This document shows, one piece after another, positions 23,038-32,469 of a stretch of 64,000 nucleotides of DNA. Made by a program: the position numbers and the translations under genes. Each line of letters opens with the position of its first letter. The stretch's first letter is position 1. The DNA is from Aurantiochytrium sp. KH105 (taxonomy: Eukaryota; Sar; Bigyra; Thraustochytrida; Thraustochytriidae), in contig BGKB01000219.1 in the NCBI GenBank assembly GCA_003116975.1, positions 24,225 through 88,224 of the forward strand. Reading direction: 5' to 3'. Under the pieces are notes generated by a model. The model did no database searches and was not told the DNA's origin. It saw nothing but the letters and a program-made list of their open reading frames with translations.

Positions 23038-25530
23038 ATGGCACTTCACCAGATGGACGCGATGAGCGAAGGAACTGACTTGCGCGTTACCGTGCTGGGG
23101 TCGATCAACGCTGGCAAGTCAACGCTATTGAATGCGCTCATTGGAGCAGAGCTGCTGCCAAGTGCGGCAACGATCGAGACAGCTTGCATTGCAGAGGTGC
23201 GTCACGACGCGAGCTTGAAGCCCGGAACATTCAAGTGCTCCGCAGTGGTCGAAGAAGGCGGAGAGGCGACAGAAGTCATCTTTGGCGGGCACAAGGATGA
23301 GCGTCGTGATTCTCATGCAAAAGTGTTGGAGTGGATTCGGGACAATAACAAGGTCGAAGGCATGCCTCGTCTCACCATTTGCACCAATCTGACGACCGCA
23401 GAGCACTACACCTCACTCGGACTCGGGGGCATCAGTTTTTTTGACGTCCCTGGCACAAACGAAACCAATGGGAAAGAGGATCGAGAGAAAGAGGTTGGCA
23501 AAGTTCTCGCACGCGCTCACTTTGTCTGCATCGTCGTGTCCAAGGACGACATCGGCGCTACCAACATGGAGGAACTTGGCGAGCTTGTTCGCAAATACAC
23601 GAAGCCGTCGTGCCAGGTTGGACTCTTCATCAACAAAATGGATGATGTCGATCCGGAGGAACGCGAAAGGATCCGGATATGCGCAGAAACAGAGAAGTAC
23701 AATGAGGAGAGACGCAAGGCGCTTTTTGGACGGCATATCACCTTTTACTATACCATGGGTAAGATCGCTTTGCAGAGCGCCTGCAGAGGATGCAATCTTC
23801 TTAAATGCAAACTCGTTTATACGCATTTGAAGCTTAGCTGCCAGTTGCCCGAAGAAGACAACATGGATGGAAAAGGTCCGCTTTCTCGGAACAGCGCAGC
23901 ACAAAAACTTTTCAAAGAGATCAAAGATCAGCAAGGTATCGTGGGCCCATTTGTTGCACAAAGGAACGATCTCAGCGAGGATGAGCAGACAGCCAGAGAG
24001 ATGCATGATGAGATAGCTCTCGAGACAAGACAGCTCTCCGGTATTGACACGATTTGGGAAAAGCTCGTGCTCGACATGCTTAAATCTCGAATCCAAATGG
24101 TCCGAGCCTCACTCGATATGAGCTCGGAAAGCGTGCTGCTCCACCCTGACTACGTCAACCTCGGGAATCTCGCCGAATATGCGCCAGGTGCTGTCGAAGT
24201 ACTCGCCAGACTCCTTTTGCTGCAAAGGTCTTACGACGAACTGGAGAGCTCCCTCCACAGCGCCGCTGAAAGGTACGAGCGCGACGTAGGCCGTCATCAT
24301 GAAGATTTGAATGCATTTATCATGAGGAAAGTGCCTGAAGTTGTCACTACCGTGCTTGAAGCGGAGAGCTGGAACGAGGCTCCAACTGAGACTGTCAGAG
24401 AAGTCGTAAGCTTTGCGATAGACAAGCTAGCAACGGTTGTGCGACGACGGCGCATCGAGGACCTATGCAAAGAAGTCGATGTTGGGACCCGGGAGGGGCT
24501 CCAGGCGTCTCTTGAGAACTTTATCGGCGATGCCGAGGCGCTTCAGTCACACGTGCTTGACGCGCGGTATGGAAGGAATCTGGAAAAGGCTATCTCGCAA
24601 GCCGTACGGTCAGAACCGCGCAGCTTTGTCCATATTTCGTACCGCTTTGCTGAGAATGATTGGACAGCGGACAAAACTAATGTGGCCAAAGCTTTTCAGC
24701 CTTCTTTCTCTGCCTCCCTTCCCGAAAGTTTAGAAGATGCTCCCGTATGGTTTCCCGATTTGAAAAGAGCCATCGAGAAAGCTGCATCGTCAGTCGCTGA
24801 CCGGCCAAATTTTCCACAAGAGCTGGCTGAGCTTTCTGGTGGCACTATAAAAGCTGCCTTCGATGCGGCACATGCTCTCAAGTACTTCGTGCTCAAGATA
24901 TACCCTGTCATCACAGAAGCTGCCGGGTGGTACAGAACTGTGATGCAGGCACTCGACAGGTTGGGGTCGAAGTCAGCTGATCTGGACGATGTGCGCCAAG
25001 AGTTTGTTGCTTGGTGGATTGATCGCCGCGACAACTGGTTCTACACTCGCAGAAACTACCACGTCTTCCCAACAGTCGATGCGTCACTCCAAACTAGTGT
25101 GCAGCAGTCCGCTGAGAAGCATCGCTCTTCAGAAAAATGCAAGGCTGCGTTGAAAGGTGCATTAATTGGGACGGGGGTGATTGGTGTAGCTTTGGCGGGC
25201 GGTGGGCTTGTACTGGGGGCAGCAGCATTAGATTATGGTACGGCGGCCTCATTTCTCACCTTCGGCAGTGGCGGGGGTGGTTTTCTAGGATACAAAGATC
25301 GGTCCTTTAAAGTTGACGAGGATGATAAATGGTACAAGGTCGCCTTTCAGGAAAGTGGAAAAAAGTTTGAACCGCTGCTGGAGATATATCGCCGGTCGAT
25401 TGAGATCTTGACGATGAAGGAAGTCACAGCCAAAGGTGTCGAGAATTATCTCAGCAGAGTGCGAAGTAATGCACGCTCCATCTACTTCCGGCCGCCATCC
25501 GAGGTTAAAGCAGCATCCAACAGGCAATAA
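23038..25530 (+). CDS. Bacterial-dynamin-like (mitofusin/BDLP-type) GTPase with C-terminal hydrophobic hairpin
   Basis: 830 residues from the ATG at 23038 (the longer frame to 22987 begins with GTG). Seen: G1 GSINAGKSTLLNALIG (residues about 21-36), G3 DVPG (about 135), G4 NKMD (about 198), a long helical middle, and a Gly/Ala-rich hydrophobic segment (about residues 703-755) with the look of a membrane-inserting hairpin or glycine zipper. Known: this layout is typical of bacterial dynamin-like proteins and of mitofusin/FZO-type GTPases, which remodel membranes. It does not resemble its neighbour at 19708-21894 beyond the GTPase motifs. Alternatives are a GIMAP/IRG-like immune GTPase. No intron. 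Confidence 0.75.
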   Translation: MALHQMDAMSEGTDLRVTVLGSINAGKSTLLNALIGAELLPSAATIETACIAEVRHDASLKPGTFKCSAVVEEGGEATEVIFGGHKDERRDSHAKVLEWIRDNNKVEGMPRLTICTNLTTAEHYTSLGLGGISFFDVPGTNETNGKEDREKEVGKVLARAHFVCIVVSKDDIGATNMEELGELVRKYTKPSCQVGLFINKMDDVDPEERERIRICAETEKYNEERRKALFGRHITFYYTMGKIALQSACRGCNLLKCKLVYTHLKLSCQLPEEDNMDGKGPLSRNSAAQKLFKEIKDQQGIVGPFVAQRNDLSEDEQTAREMHDEIALETRQLSGIDTIWEKLVLDMLKSRIQMVRASLDMSSESVLLHPDYVNLGNLAEYAPGAVEVLARLLLLQRSYDELESSLHSAAERYERDVGRHHEDLNAFIMRKVPEVVTTVLEAESWNEAPTETVREVVSFAIDKLATVVRRRRIEDLCKEVDVGTREGLQASLENFIGDAEALQSHVLDARYGRNLEKAISQAVRSEPRSFVHISYRFAENDWTADKTNVAKAFQPSFSASLPESLEDAPVWFPDLKRAIEKAASSVADRPNFPQELAELSGGTIKAAFDAAHALKYFVLKIYPVITEAAGWYRTVMQALDRLGSKSADLDDVRQEFVAWWIDRRDNWFYTRRNYHVFPTVDASLQTSVQQSAEKHRSSEKCKAALKGALIGTGVIGVALAGGGLVLGAAALDYGTAASFLTFGSGGGGFLGYKDRSFKVDEDDKWYKVAFQESGKKFEPLLEIYRRSIEILTMKEVTAKGVENYLSRVRSNARSIYFRPPSEVKAASNRQ

Positions 25531-25573
25531 AATATGTTTTTATGATCATCGGACTCTGCGGTGGTTAATAGTC

Positions 25574-25617
<44 letters not shown>

Positions 25618-25992
25618 GCTTGCCTCGTCTTGAAGGAGTTGCTTGTGAACGCTACGAGAAAGGAGACCCAAAGACTTCAACGAGAAGGCCTCAATAATAA
25701 TGCAGAGAGCTTTGTTTTGAGCTGGCCCTTGATGCGTCTTTGCTTGACTTTGAAGAAGCTCTTCAGCCGAATGCTAAACATCATCCCTTTCAGCCATGAA
25801 TCGTGCTTCGTCGATGCGTTGCTCCAAGTCGGGGGCCTTGGTAGCAGGCCTACGGGATCGTTCACGCCTCGTTCCATTATGATTTTCGACGAGCAAGCAA
25901 GCAAGCAAGCAAGCCCTTGGTATTCATTCATTCATACAGAGCGAGATTGGCGGGCAACGACGCGAGGCAGCCCGGCGCGAGAGCAGGCGAGG
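25531..25992. other. Upstream region of ABCF3
   Basis: Contains a (CT)n microsatellite (25575-25616) and a GCAA tetranucleotide run (25890-25915). The ABCF3 frame is open through here, but the encoded string is low-complexity and no ATG gives a better N-terminus than 25993. Confidence 0.5.
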
Positions 25993-28236
25993 ATGGCGTC
26001 GTTCACGATCGACGCGGCGCGCGTGGGCGAGTTGCTGGCGCGCGAGCTGGACGGCAAGCTGGACGAGGATATTGTAGAGTACCTGAGCGGGATGGTGGCA
26101 GAATGCGAGGAGCCTGGCGAGGATGGCAGCGGGCTGGAGGAGCTGCTGGCGCCGTTCTTGGAGTCGTACGGCGCCGCGGAGGACGAGGACGAAGCGGCGG
26201 CGTTGGCCAAGCGGCTGAGCGGCCTGATGCTCGAAGAAAAGATCGTGGCGTTCCAGGAGGAAAAGGACGGTGGTGCCATCGCTGCCAAGCTCAAGCTCCC
26301 CGTGCAAATGAATGGCGACGCCAGCGGCGGGAATGGCGGCGGCGAGGATGACGACACATGGGGGCTCAAGACGGTAACGAACAAGCCAAACACCAACACG
26401 GTCGTGGACAGCATCAGCGATGCCTTGAACAGCAAAAAGAGTCTGGAGCGCATGCAAAAGCGCGCCGAAAAGGACCGCAAAAAGGAGGAGGCTCGGATCG
26501 CGCGCGAGGAAGCGGAAATGCAGCGGTCCATGGAGGCCGAGTACGACATGCCAGCGAGCCAGGGCAAGATGACCGTGAACCTGCGGAACAAATCCGAGGA
26601 CGTGCTCATTGAGAATGTGAACATTTCTGTGGGCGGCGGCAAGTCGCTCCTGGAGGACGCAACGCTGCAAATTGTAAGCGGACGGCGCTACGGCCTGATC
26701 GGCCGCAATGGTGTTGGTAAATCGACGCTCTTGCGACACATTTCCAAGCGTCAGCTCGAAGGATTTCCATCGTATCTTCGCGTTGTCCATGTGGAGCAGG
26801 AGGCTGTGGCAAACGCGACGCCTGTGATTGAGGTGCTGCTCATGGCGGATGAGGAGCGACAGGCGCTGCTTACCAAGGAGAAGGAGCTCATGGCCAAGTT
26901 GGAGAGCGATTCGCTATCGACCGAGGAGGCCACCGAGGTAAATGGTCGATTGCGCAAGGTGTACGATGAGCTCGCGGCCATTGGGGCGGATTCTGCGGAA
27001 GCAGAGGCTCGATCCATCCTTGGAGGCCTTGGTTTCTCGGAAAAGATGCAAGAGGCGCCGACGAACTCTCTTTCTGGTGGCTGGCGCATGCGTGTGGCGT
27101 TGGCGACGGCGCTGTTCTTGAACCCGGACATTTTGCTGCTCGATGAGCCGACAAACCACTTGGATATTCTCAGTGTGATTTGGCTCGAGGAGTATCTCAG
27201 TACCTACCCGAAGACGCTGATCCTGGTATCGCACGATCGCAAGTTCACCAACAATGTCATTACAGATGTCATCCATCTCGAACACCAAAAGCTCAACTAT
27301 TACAAGGGCGACATCGATATCTACGAGCAGACGCGTGAGAACCAGCGGCTGCAACAGCAGCGCGAGTATGAGAGCCAGCAGGCGAAGCGCGCTCACATGC
27401 AAAAGTTTGTAGACAAGTTCAGGTACAATGCCAAGCGTGCTTCGCTTGCGCAGTCGCGCATCAAGGCATTGAACAAGATGACCTTGGTTGCCGAGGTCTT
27501 GGACGATCCCGAGTTTCAGTTTAGTTTTCCGGCGCCTCAGGGCGATCTGAACAAGGCTATTGAGGTCAAGGACGTGTCCTTTGGGTACCCGGGCAAGATT
27601 GATGAGGAGGGCAAGCAAGAGCTTCTCTTTGAGCACGTGGACTTTAGCGTTTTCACGAGCTCTCGCATTGTCATTTTGGGCGAGAACGGTTGCGGAAAGA
27701 GTACGCTCATTAAGAACATGCTCGGCGAGCTTGATCCGGTGAGTGGCTATGTGGAGCGGAACCCCAAGGCGCGCTTCGCCTTTTTCACCCAGCACCATGT
27801 CGACCAGCTTGATACCAAGAAGTCGGCGCTTGACTACATGTTGAGCACGTTTCCGGGCACCAAACCCGACGAAATGCGCCCGCACTTGGCGCAGTATGGT
27901 ATCCCGGCTGACTTGGCGAACCAGCGCATCGGGACCATGTCGGGCGGTCAAAAGTCGCGCGTGGCTTTTGCCAAGATTACCTTTACGCGTCCGCATGTGA
28001 TTGTTTGTGATGAGCCTTCGAATCATCTCGATTTGGAAACGGTCGCAGCCTTGTGCATGGCCATCAACACTTTTGAGGGCGGCATTGTTTTGGTGAGCCA
28101 CGATCAGTACTTGATCGAGATGGTGGCCGAGGAAATTTGGGTTGTCAAGGACCGCCGCCTCATCAACTTCAAGGGTAATCTCGACGATTACAAGCGCTGG
28201 GTCAAGGCGATGGCTGACGCAGCGCGTCAACAATAA
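25993..28236 (+). CDS. ABCF3: ABC-F family ATPase (ABCF3/GCN20 type)
   Basis: 747 residues with no membrane segments, so a soluble twin-ATPase. Seen: an acidic N-terminal helical domain, then ABC1 with Walker A IGRNGVGKST (about 235), signature LSGGWRMR and Walker B LLLDEPTNHLD; a charged linker; ABC2 with LGENGCGKST (about 560), signature MSGGQKSR and CDEPSNHLD. Known: ABCF proteins act on ribosomes; yeast GCN20 works with GCN1 to signal uncharged tRNA to GCN2. The long N-terminal extension and the linker match ABCF3/GCN20 (human ABCF3 709 residues) better than ABCF1 or ABCF2. The ATG at 25993 was chosen because upstream codons are low-complexity. Confidence 0.93.
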   Translation: MASFTIDAARVGELLARELDGKLDEDIVEYLSGMVAECEEPGEDGSGLEELLAPFLESYGAAEDEDEAAALAKRLSGLMLEEKIVAFQEEKDGGAIAAKLKLPVQMNGDASGGNGGGEDDDTWGLKTVTNKPNTNTVVDSISDALNSKKSLERMQKRAEKDRKKEEARIAREEAEMQRSMEAEYDMPASQGKMTVNLRNKSEDVLIENVNISVGGGKSLLEDATLQIVSGRRYGLIGRNGVGKSTLLRHISKRQLEGFPSYLRVVHVEQEAVANATPVIEVLLMADEERQALLTKEKELMAKLESDSLSTEEATEVNGRLRKVYDELAAIGADSAEAEARSILGGLGFSEKMQEAPTNSLSGGWRMRVALATALFLNPDILLLDEPTNHLDILSVIWLEEYLSTYPKTLILVSHDRKFTNNVITDVIHLEHQKLNYYKGDIDIYEQTRENQRLQQQREYESQQAKRAHMQKFVDKFRYNAKRASLAQSRIKALNKMTLVAEVLDDPEFQFSFPAPQGDLNKAIEVKDVSFGYPGKIDEEGKQELLFEHVDFSVFTSSRIVILGENGCGKSTLIKNMLGELDPVSGYVERNPKARFAFFTQHHVDQLDTKKSALDYMLSTFPGTKPDEMRPHLAQYGIPADLANQRIGTMSGGQKSRVAFAKITFTRPHVIVCDEPSNHLDLETVAALCMAINTFEGGIVLVSHDQYLIEMVAEEIWVVKDRRLINFKGNLDDYKRWVKAMADAARQQ

Positions 28237-28352
28237 TCATGCGTTTGTTTTGCTTTTTGATCTGCTCCTTTCGCTGATAGCTTGATGCATGGACTTGAAT
28301 CAGCCTTGTTGTGGAAGAAAGGGGCAAAACGGACGAGGAAGTAAAGGCGCCA

Positions 28353-28712
28353 ACTGCGAAAGCCAAATGTTTTGACGCTGCAATGCAACGCAACGCAACA
28401 ATGGTGGTCATGATGTTCATGCATAAATAGACCTAAGCTATCAAAAGCGAAATTGGAGCGAAAAAAGAGTCTTCTGAGCCTCTGCGCGAGAGCGCATCTT
28501 GGATTGCTTGCTTCTAACTTTCTATTCTCTACACTGCGAAAGCCAAATGTTTTGACGCTGCAATGCAACGCAATGCAATAATGGTGGTCATGATGTTCAT
28601 GCATAAATAGACCTAAGCTATCAAAAGCGAAATTGGAGCAAAAAAAGAGTCTTCTGAGCCTCTGCGCGAGAGCGCATCTTGGATTGCTTGTTTCAAGCTT
28701 TCTATTCTCTAC
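28353..28712. repeat. 180-bp tandem duplication
   Basis: Copies at 28353-28532 and 28533-28712, adjacent, differing by only a few bases. Each contains GCAATGCAACGCAA, CATGATGTTCATGCATAAATAG and a poly-A-flanked block. It lies in the convergent space between ABCF3 and the coiled-coil gene, where 3' ends and terminators are expected. Confidence 0.9.
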
Positions 28713-28833
28713 TCTTCTTTACTTTTTCCCTCAAAGAATTTCATTGAACAGCACATGCGAAAGAAAGCAACCCCTCGACACGCCATGTCTTTGTACTCTA
28801 TGTGCCGTTTCTTTTTTCTTTCCCTTTTTCTCT

Positions 28834-30438
28834 TTACATGACGAGACTTGAGACAGCGTCTCGTACTGCATAGGCTCGGAGACGATTACGAAGCGTCCGC
28901 ATATACACAAGAAGCCACTGCTGAAAGCAGACACGTAGGAGTCGTTCGCGGTCCTCCTGCACGTGCATTCGCCACGCAAAAAAGGTCCGTCCTAGCATTT
29001 GTGTTTCGACCTGAGAGCGATCTCGGCGCTGCGCATGCGCGACGCGCCGCCAGGCTTGAAAGTTACGACGGAGACGTATTCGATCGACATGAAAGGCGCG
29101 CGCTTGCGCCCGTTGACACCTTTCTGCACGTTGCACTGCAGCGGTCTGGGCCCAGGCGCGCAAGCATTTTCTGGCGAGGCTATAAAGTCGCTTGGAGTGT
29201 GCGTATCTGCATAATTTGCCAAAGAGGACGGCGCCCGCCCATGCGCGAAAGAGTCTCAACGCGAGCTCTCGACGACGTCGCAGCTGGCAGTTTTGCTGAA
29301 AGATGCGCCGCGCTGCCTGAAGGCGCTCCATGTATTGGATTTCGGCTTCATTGCGCAGAACTGGCTTTGGGCTAGGAGATTTCGCTGGACGTGCAGGAGA
29401 AGGCGTCGCGCGCTGTGCTTGCACGCGCTGTATTTGGAGTTGAAGTTCAGCAATGCGCTGTTTGGCAATGACAACATTTTCCGCATTTTGTTGCTGGAAG
29501 ACAATGAGACGGTCTTGTAGCCTCCTGTTAACGTCTTGCAGCTTTTTTTCGTTGGTCTGGTGACGCTGCAGAGCATCTTCAAGCGTTACGATGCGCTGCG
29601 CAAGCACGCCATCGCTGCGACGACTCGAAGCTTGGCGATGCTCCTGCGCTCGATTCGCAATTTGTTGGGCGTAGTCTCTCCCTACGCCTGGAGTGCTTGC
29701 AGGTCTCGCCGAAGAGGGTCGGGGCACAGCGTTGCGACGCGGGAAGACCGAGCGGGCGGACTGCAAAGATAGAGGCATCTGACTTGGCGGAGGCACGATT
29801 GGTGGTGGCGGCGGGGGCGACGGAGGCGGTGAGAGCGACCTCTGCCGACGTGGAAAAGGTGCGTCTCTCGATCTTGGCATCGTCCGATTGGTTTGACTAC
29901 GTGAACGTGACCTTGAGCGCACACCTGTTGTCGGAGACGATCTCCGGTCCGTGCGTTGCGATGAGTAGGGTCTGGTGCTCAAAGGAAAGTGCTGCGAAGA
30001 TGCAGGACTTTGAGGGATGGGCATTGACCTCGAGATGCCTCGGGAGGGTGAAGGGTACACATTGTCGCGGATCGGCGTCCTCGAGTTTGCACGCGGTGTC
30101 CTAAGGCGATTACGTGGCTTGCGAGGGGTGGCTTCGACAACGCCAGGGCTTGCCGCATTCTTGCCGAGGTCGCGGTCTATAAAGCGCAATTGTGCGCGAG
30201 GCGTGTCGCCGCCCTCGTGGCGACGTAAAAGTCGCAGCCTGTTGCTGCTCGGGTCCGCCGTTCCCGGACGTCTATGTCCGTGCGAAGAGGCGAGGATGGT
30301 CTCTTGGGCGTCATGGCCGATGCTAGCAGAGTCCTTGCGCGAAGGCCTGGGCGCAGTTCGTGGCGTACTGAGCTGTTTGCGGCGGTTAAAGGCTGCAGAG
30401 TACGACGACACGAGGTCGCCGTCCTCGTCATCCTCCAT
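28834..30438 (-). CDS. Coiled-coil protein with Sfi1-like repeats
   Basis: 534 residues from the ATG at 30438 (the frame extends to 30594, but the upstream residues look like leader). Seen: an N-terminal disordered half rich in Ser, Pro and Arg with a poly-Pro run; a Gln-rich coiled coil in the middle; and in the C-terminal third at least five spaced repeats of the form hydrophobic/FxxW with basic residues (FRAWAGAV, LRAWAQTA, FQAWRRVA, FFAWRMHV, FQQWLLVY). Known: such 20-30-residue repeats resemble Sfi1, which binds centrin along centrosomes or basal bodies. The role is inferred. The family is not certain because the repeats are few and the rest is low-complexity. Confidence 0.65.
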   Translation of the reverse strand: MEDDEDGDLVSSYSAAFNRRKQLSTPRTAPRPSRKDSASIGHDAQETILASSHGHRRPGTADPSSNRLRLLRRHEGGDTPRAQLRFIDRDLGKNAASPGVVEATPRKPRNRLRTPRANSRTPIRDNVYPSPSRGISRSMPIPQSPASSQHFPLSTRPYSSQRTDRRSSPTTGVRSRSRSRSQTNRTMPRSRDAPFPRRQRSLSPPPSPPPPPPIVPPPSQMPLSLQSARSVFPRRNAVPRPSSARPASTPGVGRDYAQQIANRAQEHRQASSRRSDGVLAQRIVTLEDALQRHQTNEKKLQDVNRRLQDRLIVFQQQNAENVVIAKQRIAELQLQIQRVQAQRATPSPARPAKSPSPKPVLRNEAEIQYMERLQAARRIFQQNCQLRRRRELALRLFRAWAGAVLFGKLCRYAHSKRLYSLARKCLRAWAQTAAVQRAERCQRAQARAFHVDRIRLRRNFQAWRRVAHAQRRDRSQVETQMLGRTFFAWRMHVQEDRERLLRVCFQQWLLVYMRTLRNRLRAYAVRDAVSSLVM

Positions 30439-30802
30439 GCCCGTCGGTTCGCGCGGGCACGACCGGCAGTCATCCACGACGGCCGTAATCGCGCGTGCGC
30501 GAACGCGCCGCGCCGCGCCGCGCTCGCTGTGCGCACGTTGCGTGCGCCACGCGTGTTTCTTTGTTTTTGTCTGGTCTTTACGTCGGCAGCCCACTGCTTC
30601 GAAGTCAACTCGAAGGGAAAAAACCGCCAGTGGGGTCTGATTTGGTGGGTATAGATTGGGTTCGTTAGCCAGCGCGGCGCTGGCTGTGGTCGCTGTCGCC
30701 CTTCACCATACGTACACGGCGTTGGAGGCGAAGACACAGTTTGCACTGTCAAGTTTTGCATTGAAATTGGAGAAGAAGGGGGAAAGAACGAAAAACTACT
30801 TT
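30439..30802. other. Spacer downstream of the mitochondrial glyoxalase gene
   Basis: 364 bases. Probably holds the promoter of the coiled-coil gene on the minus strand and the 3' end of the glyoxalase gene. Nothing else seen. Confidence 0.4.
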
Positions 30803-32011
30803 TTAGTTGACAAGCGCCTTGTGCGGCATGTCGCGCTGGATGACCTCGACCTGGTACCCGGTAGGGTCCTTGACAAAGGCAATGGTGGGAATCTTACCAT
30901 CGGTGGGCTTCTTTACAAACTCGACACCGACGCGCTCGAGAACGTCGCAAAAGGAGTCAAGATCATCGACGAGAAAGGCGAGGTGTCCATAACCCTGGGG
31001 CGCGGGCTTGCCGTCAAAGGTGGTGTCGTTGCCGTTGTGGTAGACGGGCCCATCGTCATCCTCGGTGCCGTGGTTCCAGGTAAGCTCGAGGCAAGGGTCC
31101 CAGAGTTCCTTGGTGATGGCTTCTACGTTTTGGGCTTTGAGATCGTCGAGTACTTTGGTGGGCGTAGCGAGAAAGAAGAGTGAAAAGTCGCTGTGTGCGC
31201 TCTGGCGCACAAGCTGCATGCCAAAGAGGTCGCGGTAAAACGCAATGGACTTTTCCGGGTCCTTGACTCGCATCATGGTCTGACTAAAGTTAAAAGCGTC
31301 GGCATCTTGCCCCTTGCGATGACTGGGGACGAGCTCGATCCAATATCCGTCCGGGTCGAGGGCGAAAGCAATGCCCTTCATGCGACCCTCGTCAGGGCGT
31401 TTCTTGAAGGGCACACCGTTGCTTTCGAGTTTTTCGGAGGCGGCGTAGACGTCCTTGACATTGAAGGCAATGTGCCCAAAGCCCACAGGGTCGGTGTTGC
31501 CGGCGTGATGGAGCTGGGGGCGGCCGACGTGGTCGCGCTGGTCGAGCTCACTCTCGGGAATGTCTTCGGTGCCGTGGTTGTGCGTGAGCTCAATGTACGA
31601 GAGACCCTTGCGCGAGTCCCAGAGGTACTTGTGGGCCTCGGCGGAGCCAACCGGGGGGAGGTTTGCCTTTTCGGACTCGGGCAAGGTCGCGAGAAAGTAG
31701 AGCGAGAATTTTGCGTCGCTAAAGTGGTACTCTTGGATGAGCTCGCAGCCAAAGTGCTTTTTGTAAAAGTCGACCGAGACCTTGGGATCACGCACACGGA
31801 GCATGGCGTGCTGCCAGGTCGGGTTGAGATCTTGAAGCGTCTTGACGCTTTCGGCGTCAAAGGGGCTCGCCAGCTCGTGCATGTCCTTTTCCGGCGAGGT
31901 GGTCATGTTTCGCAGCGCAGTGCGCGTCAAGGCATCGCGGGTTGCGACGGCGCTACGTCCAGCGACTCCAAGCGCGCCCGCCGCGCGGGGCAGACGTGTG
32001 GCGAGCATCAT
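30803..32011 (-). CDS. GLO1: Lactoylglutathione lyase (glyoxalase I), two-domain, predicted mitochondrial
   Basis: 402 residues. Seen: an N-terminal Arg/Ala/Ser/Thr-rich presequence without acids (MMLATRLPRAAGALGV...), typical of mitochondrial targeting, then two fused glyoxalase I domains. Metal ligands are visible in each: Gln in WQHAMLRVRDP and SQTMMRVKDP, Glu in IELTHNHGTE and LELTWNHGTE, His in GFGHIAFNV and GYGHLAFLV, and Glu in GYWIELV and GYQVEVI. Known: it isomerises the hemithioacetal of methylglyoxal and glutathione to S-lactoylglutathione; monomeric double-domain forms occur in yeast and plants. It lies in tandem with a cytosolic paralogue. The start ATG at 32011 is directly followed by a second ATG. 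Confidence 0.95.
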   Translation of the reverse strand: MMLATRLPRAAGALGVAGRSAVATRDALTRTALRNMTTSPEKDMHELASPFDAESVKTLQDLNPTWQHAMLRVRDPKVSVDFYKKHFGCELIQEYHFSDAKFSLYFLATLPESEKANLPPVGSAEAHKYLWDSRKGLSYIELTHNHGTEDIPESELDQRDHVGRPQLHHAGNTDPVGFGHIAFNVKDVYAASEKLESNGVPFKKRPDEGRMKGIAFALDPDGYWIELVPSHRKGQDADAFNFSQTMMRVKDPEKSIAFYRDLFGMQLVRQSAHSDFSLFFLATPTKVLDDLKAQNVEAITKELWDPCLELTWNHGTEDDDGPVYHNGNDTTFDGKPAPQGYGHLAFLVDDLDSFCDVLERVGVEFVKKPTDGKIPTIAFVKDPTGYQVEVIQRDMPHKALVN

Positions 32012-32469
32012 CGATCGTCGGCGTTACCTGCAGCTGCTGTGCTACGAGCTGGCTGGTCTGGTCAATCCGATTTCCGGATTCGTTCGGATTTGTGAACACG
32101 GGCATCCGTGCTTATCTTTGGCCTGGGCCTATTTGGCAAGCGTGTCAGTGCATCACGAACAAGAGCTTGTGACAGTGCATCCCGGACGGTCAGTGAGTCA
32201 GAGAGTCAGTCGGCGTGCCATGGCACGGCGAATGGGGCCGGAGCGTTCTCTGCCAGCCACCAGCCAGCTGAATGGATCGTGCAATGAATGAATGAATGAA
32301 TGAAAAGGGAGAAAATCATCATGGCATCATGTGACGAGAAAAAAACTTTTAATGGCGGGAGAAACGACAAAATATCCCGGAGCTGCCAGAGGTGGCACGG
32401 ATGAGTAATGCTTCTTCCAATAGGAAAGCGGAGAACAAGAAAATCATCATGGATAACGATGCTGATAAA
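32012..32469. other. Spacer between the tandem glyoxalase genes
   Basis: 458 bases with a GAAT repeat near 32285-32302. Presumed promoter of the mitochondrial copy and 3' end of the cytosolic copy. Nothing more seen. Confidence 0.45.

Noticed and set aside
22585-23049. 154-codon hydrophobic minus-strand frame between the dynamins
   Set aside because: No family, overlaps the start of the neighbouring gene antisense, and sits in a divergent promoter region.
26914-28233. 439-codon minus-strand frame opposite ABCF3
   Set aside because: Antisense shadow; the ABC motifs are on the plus strand.
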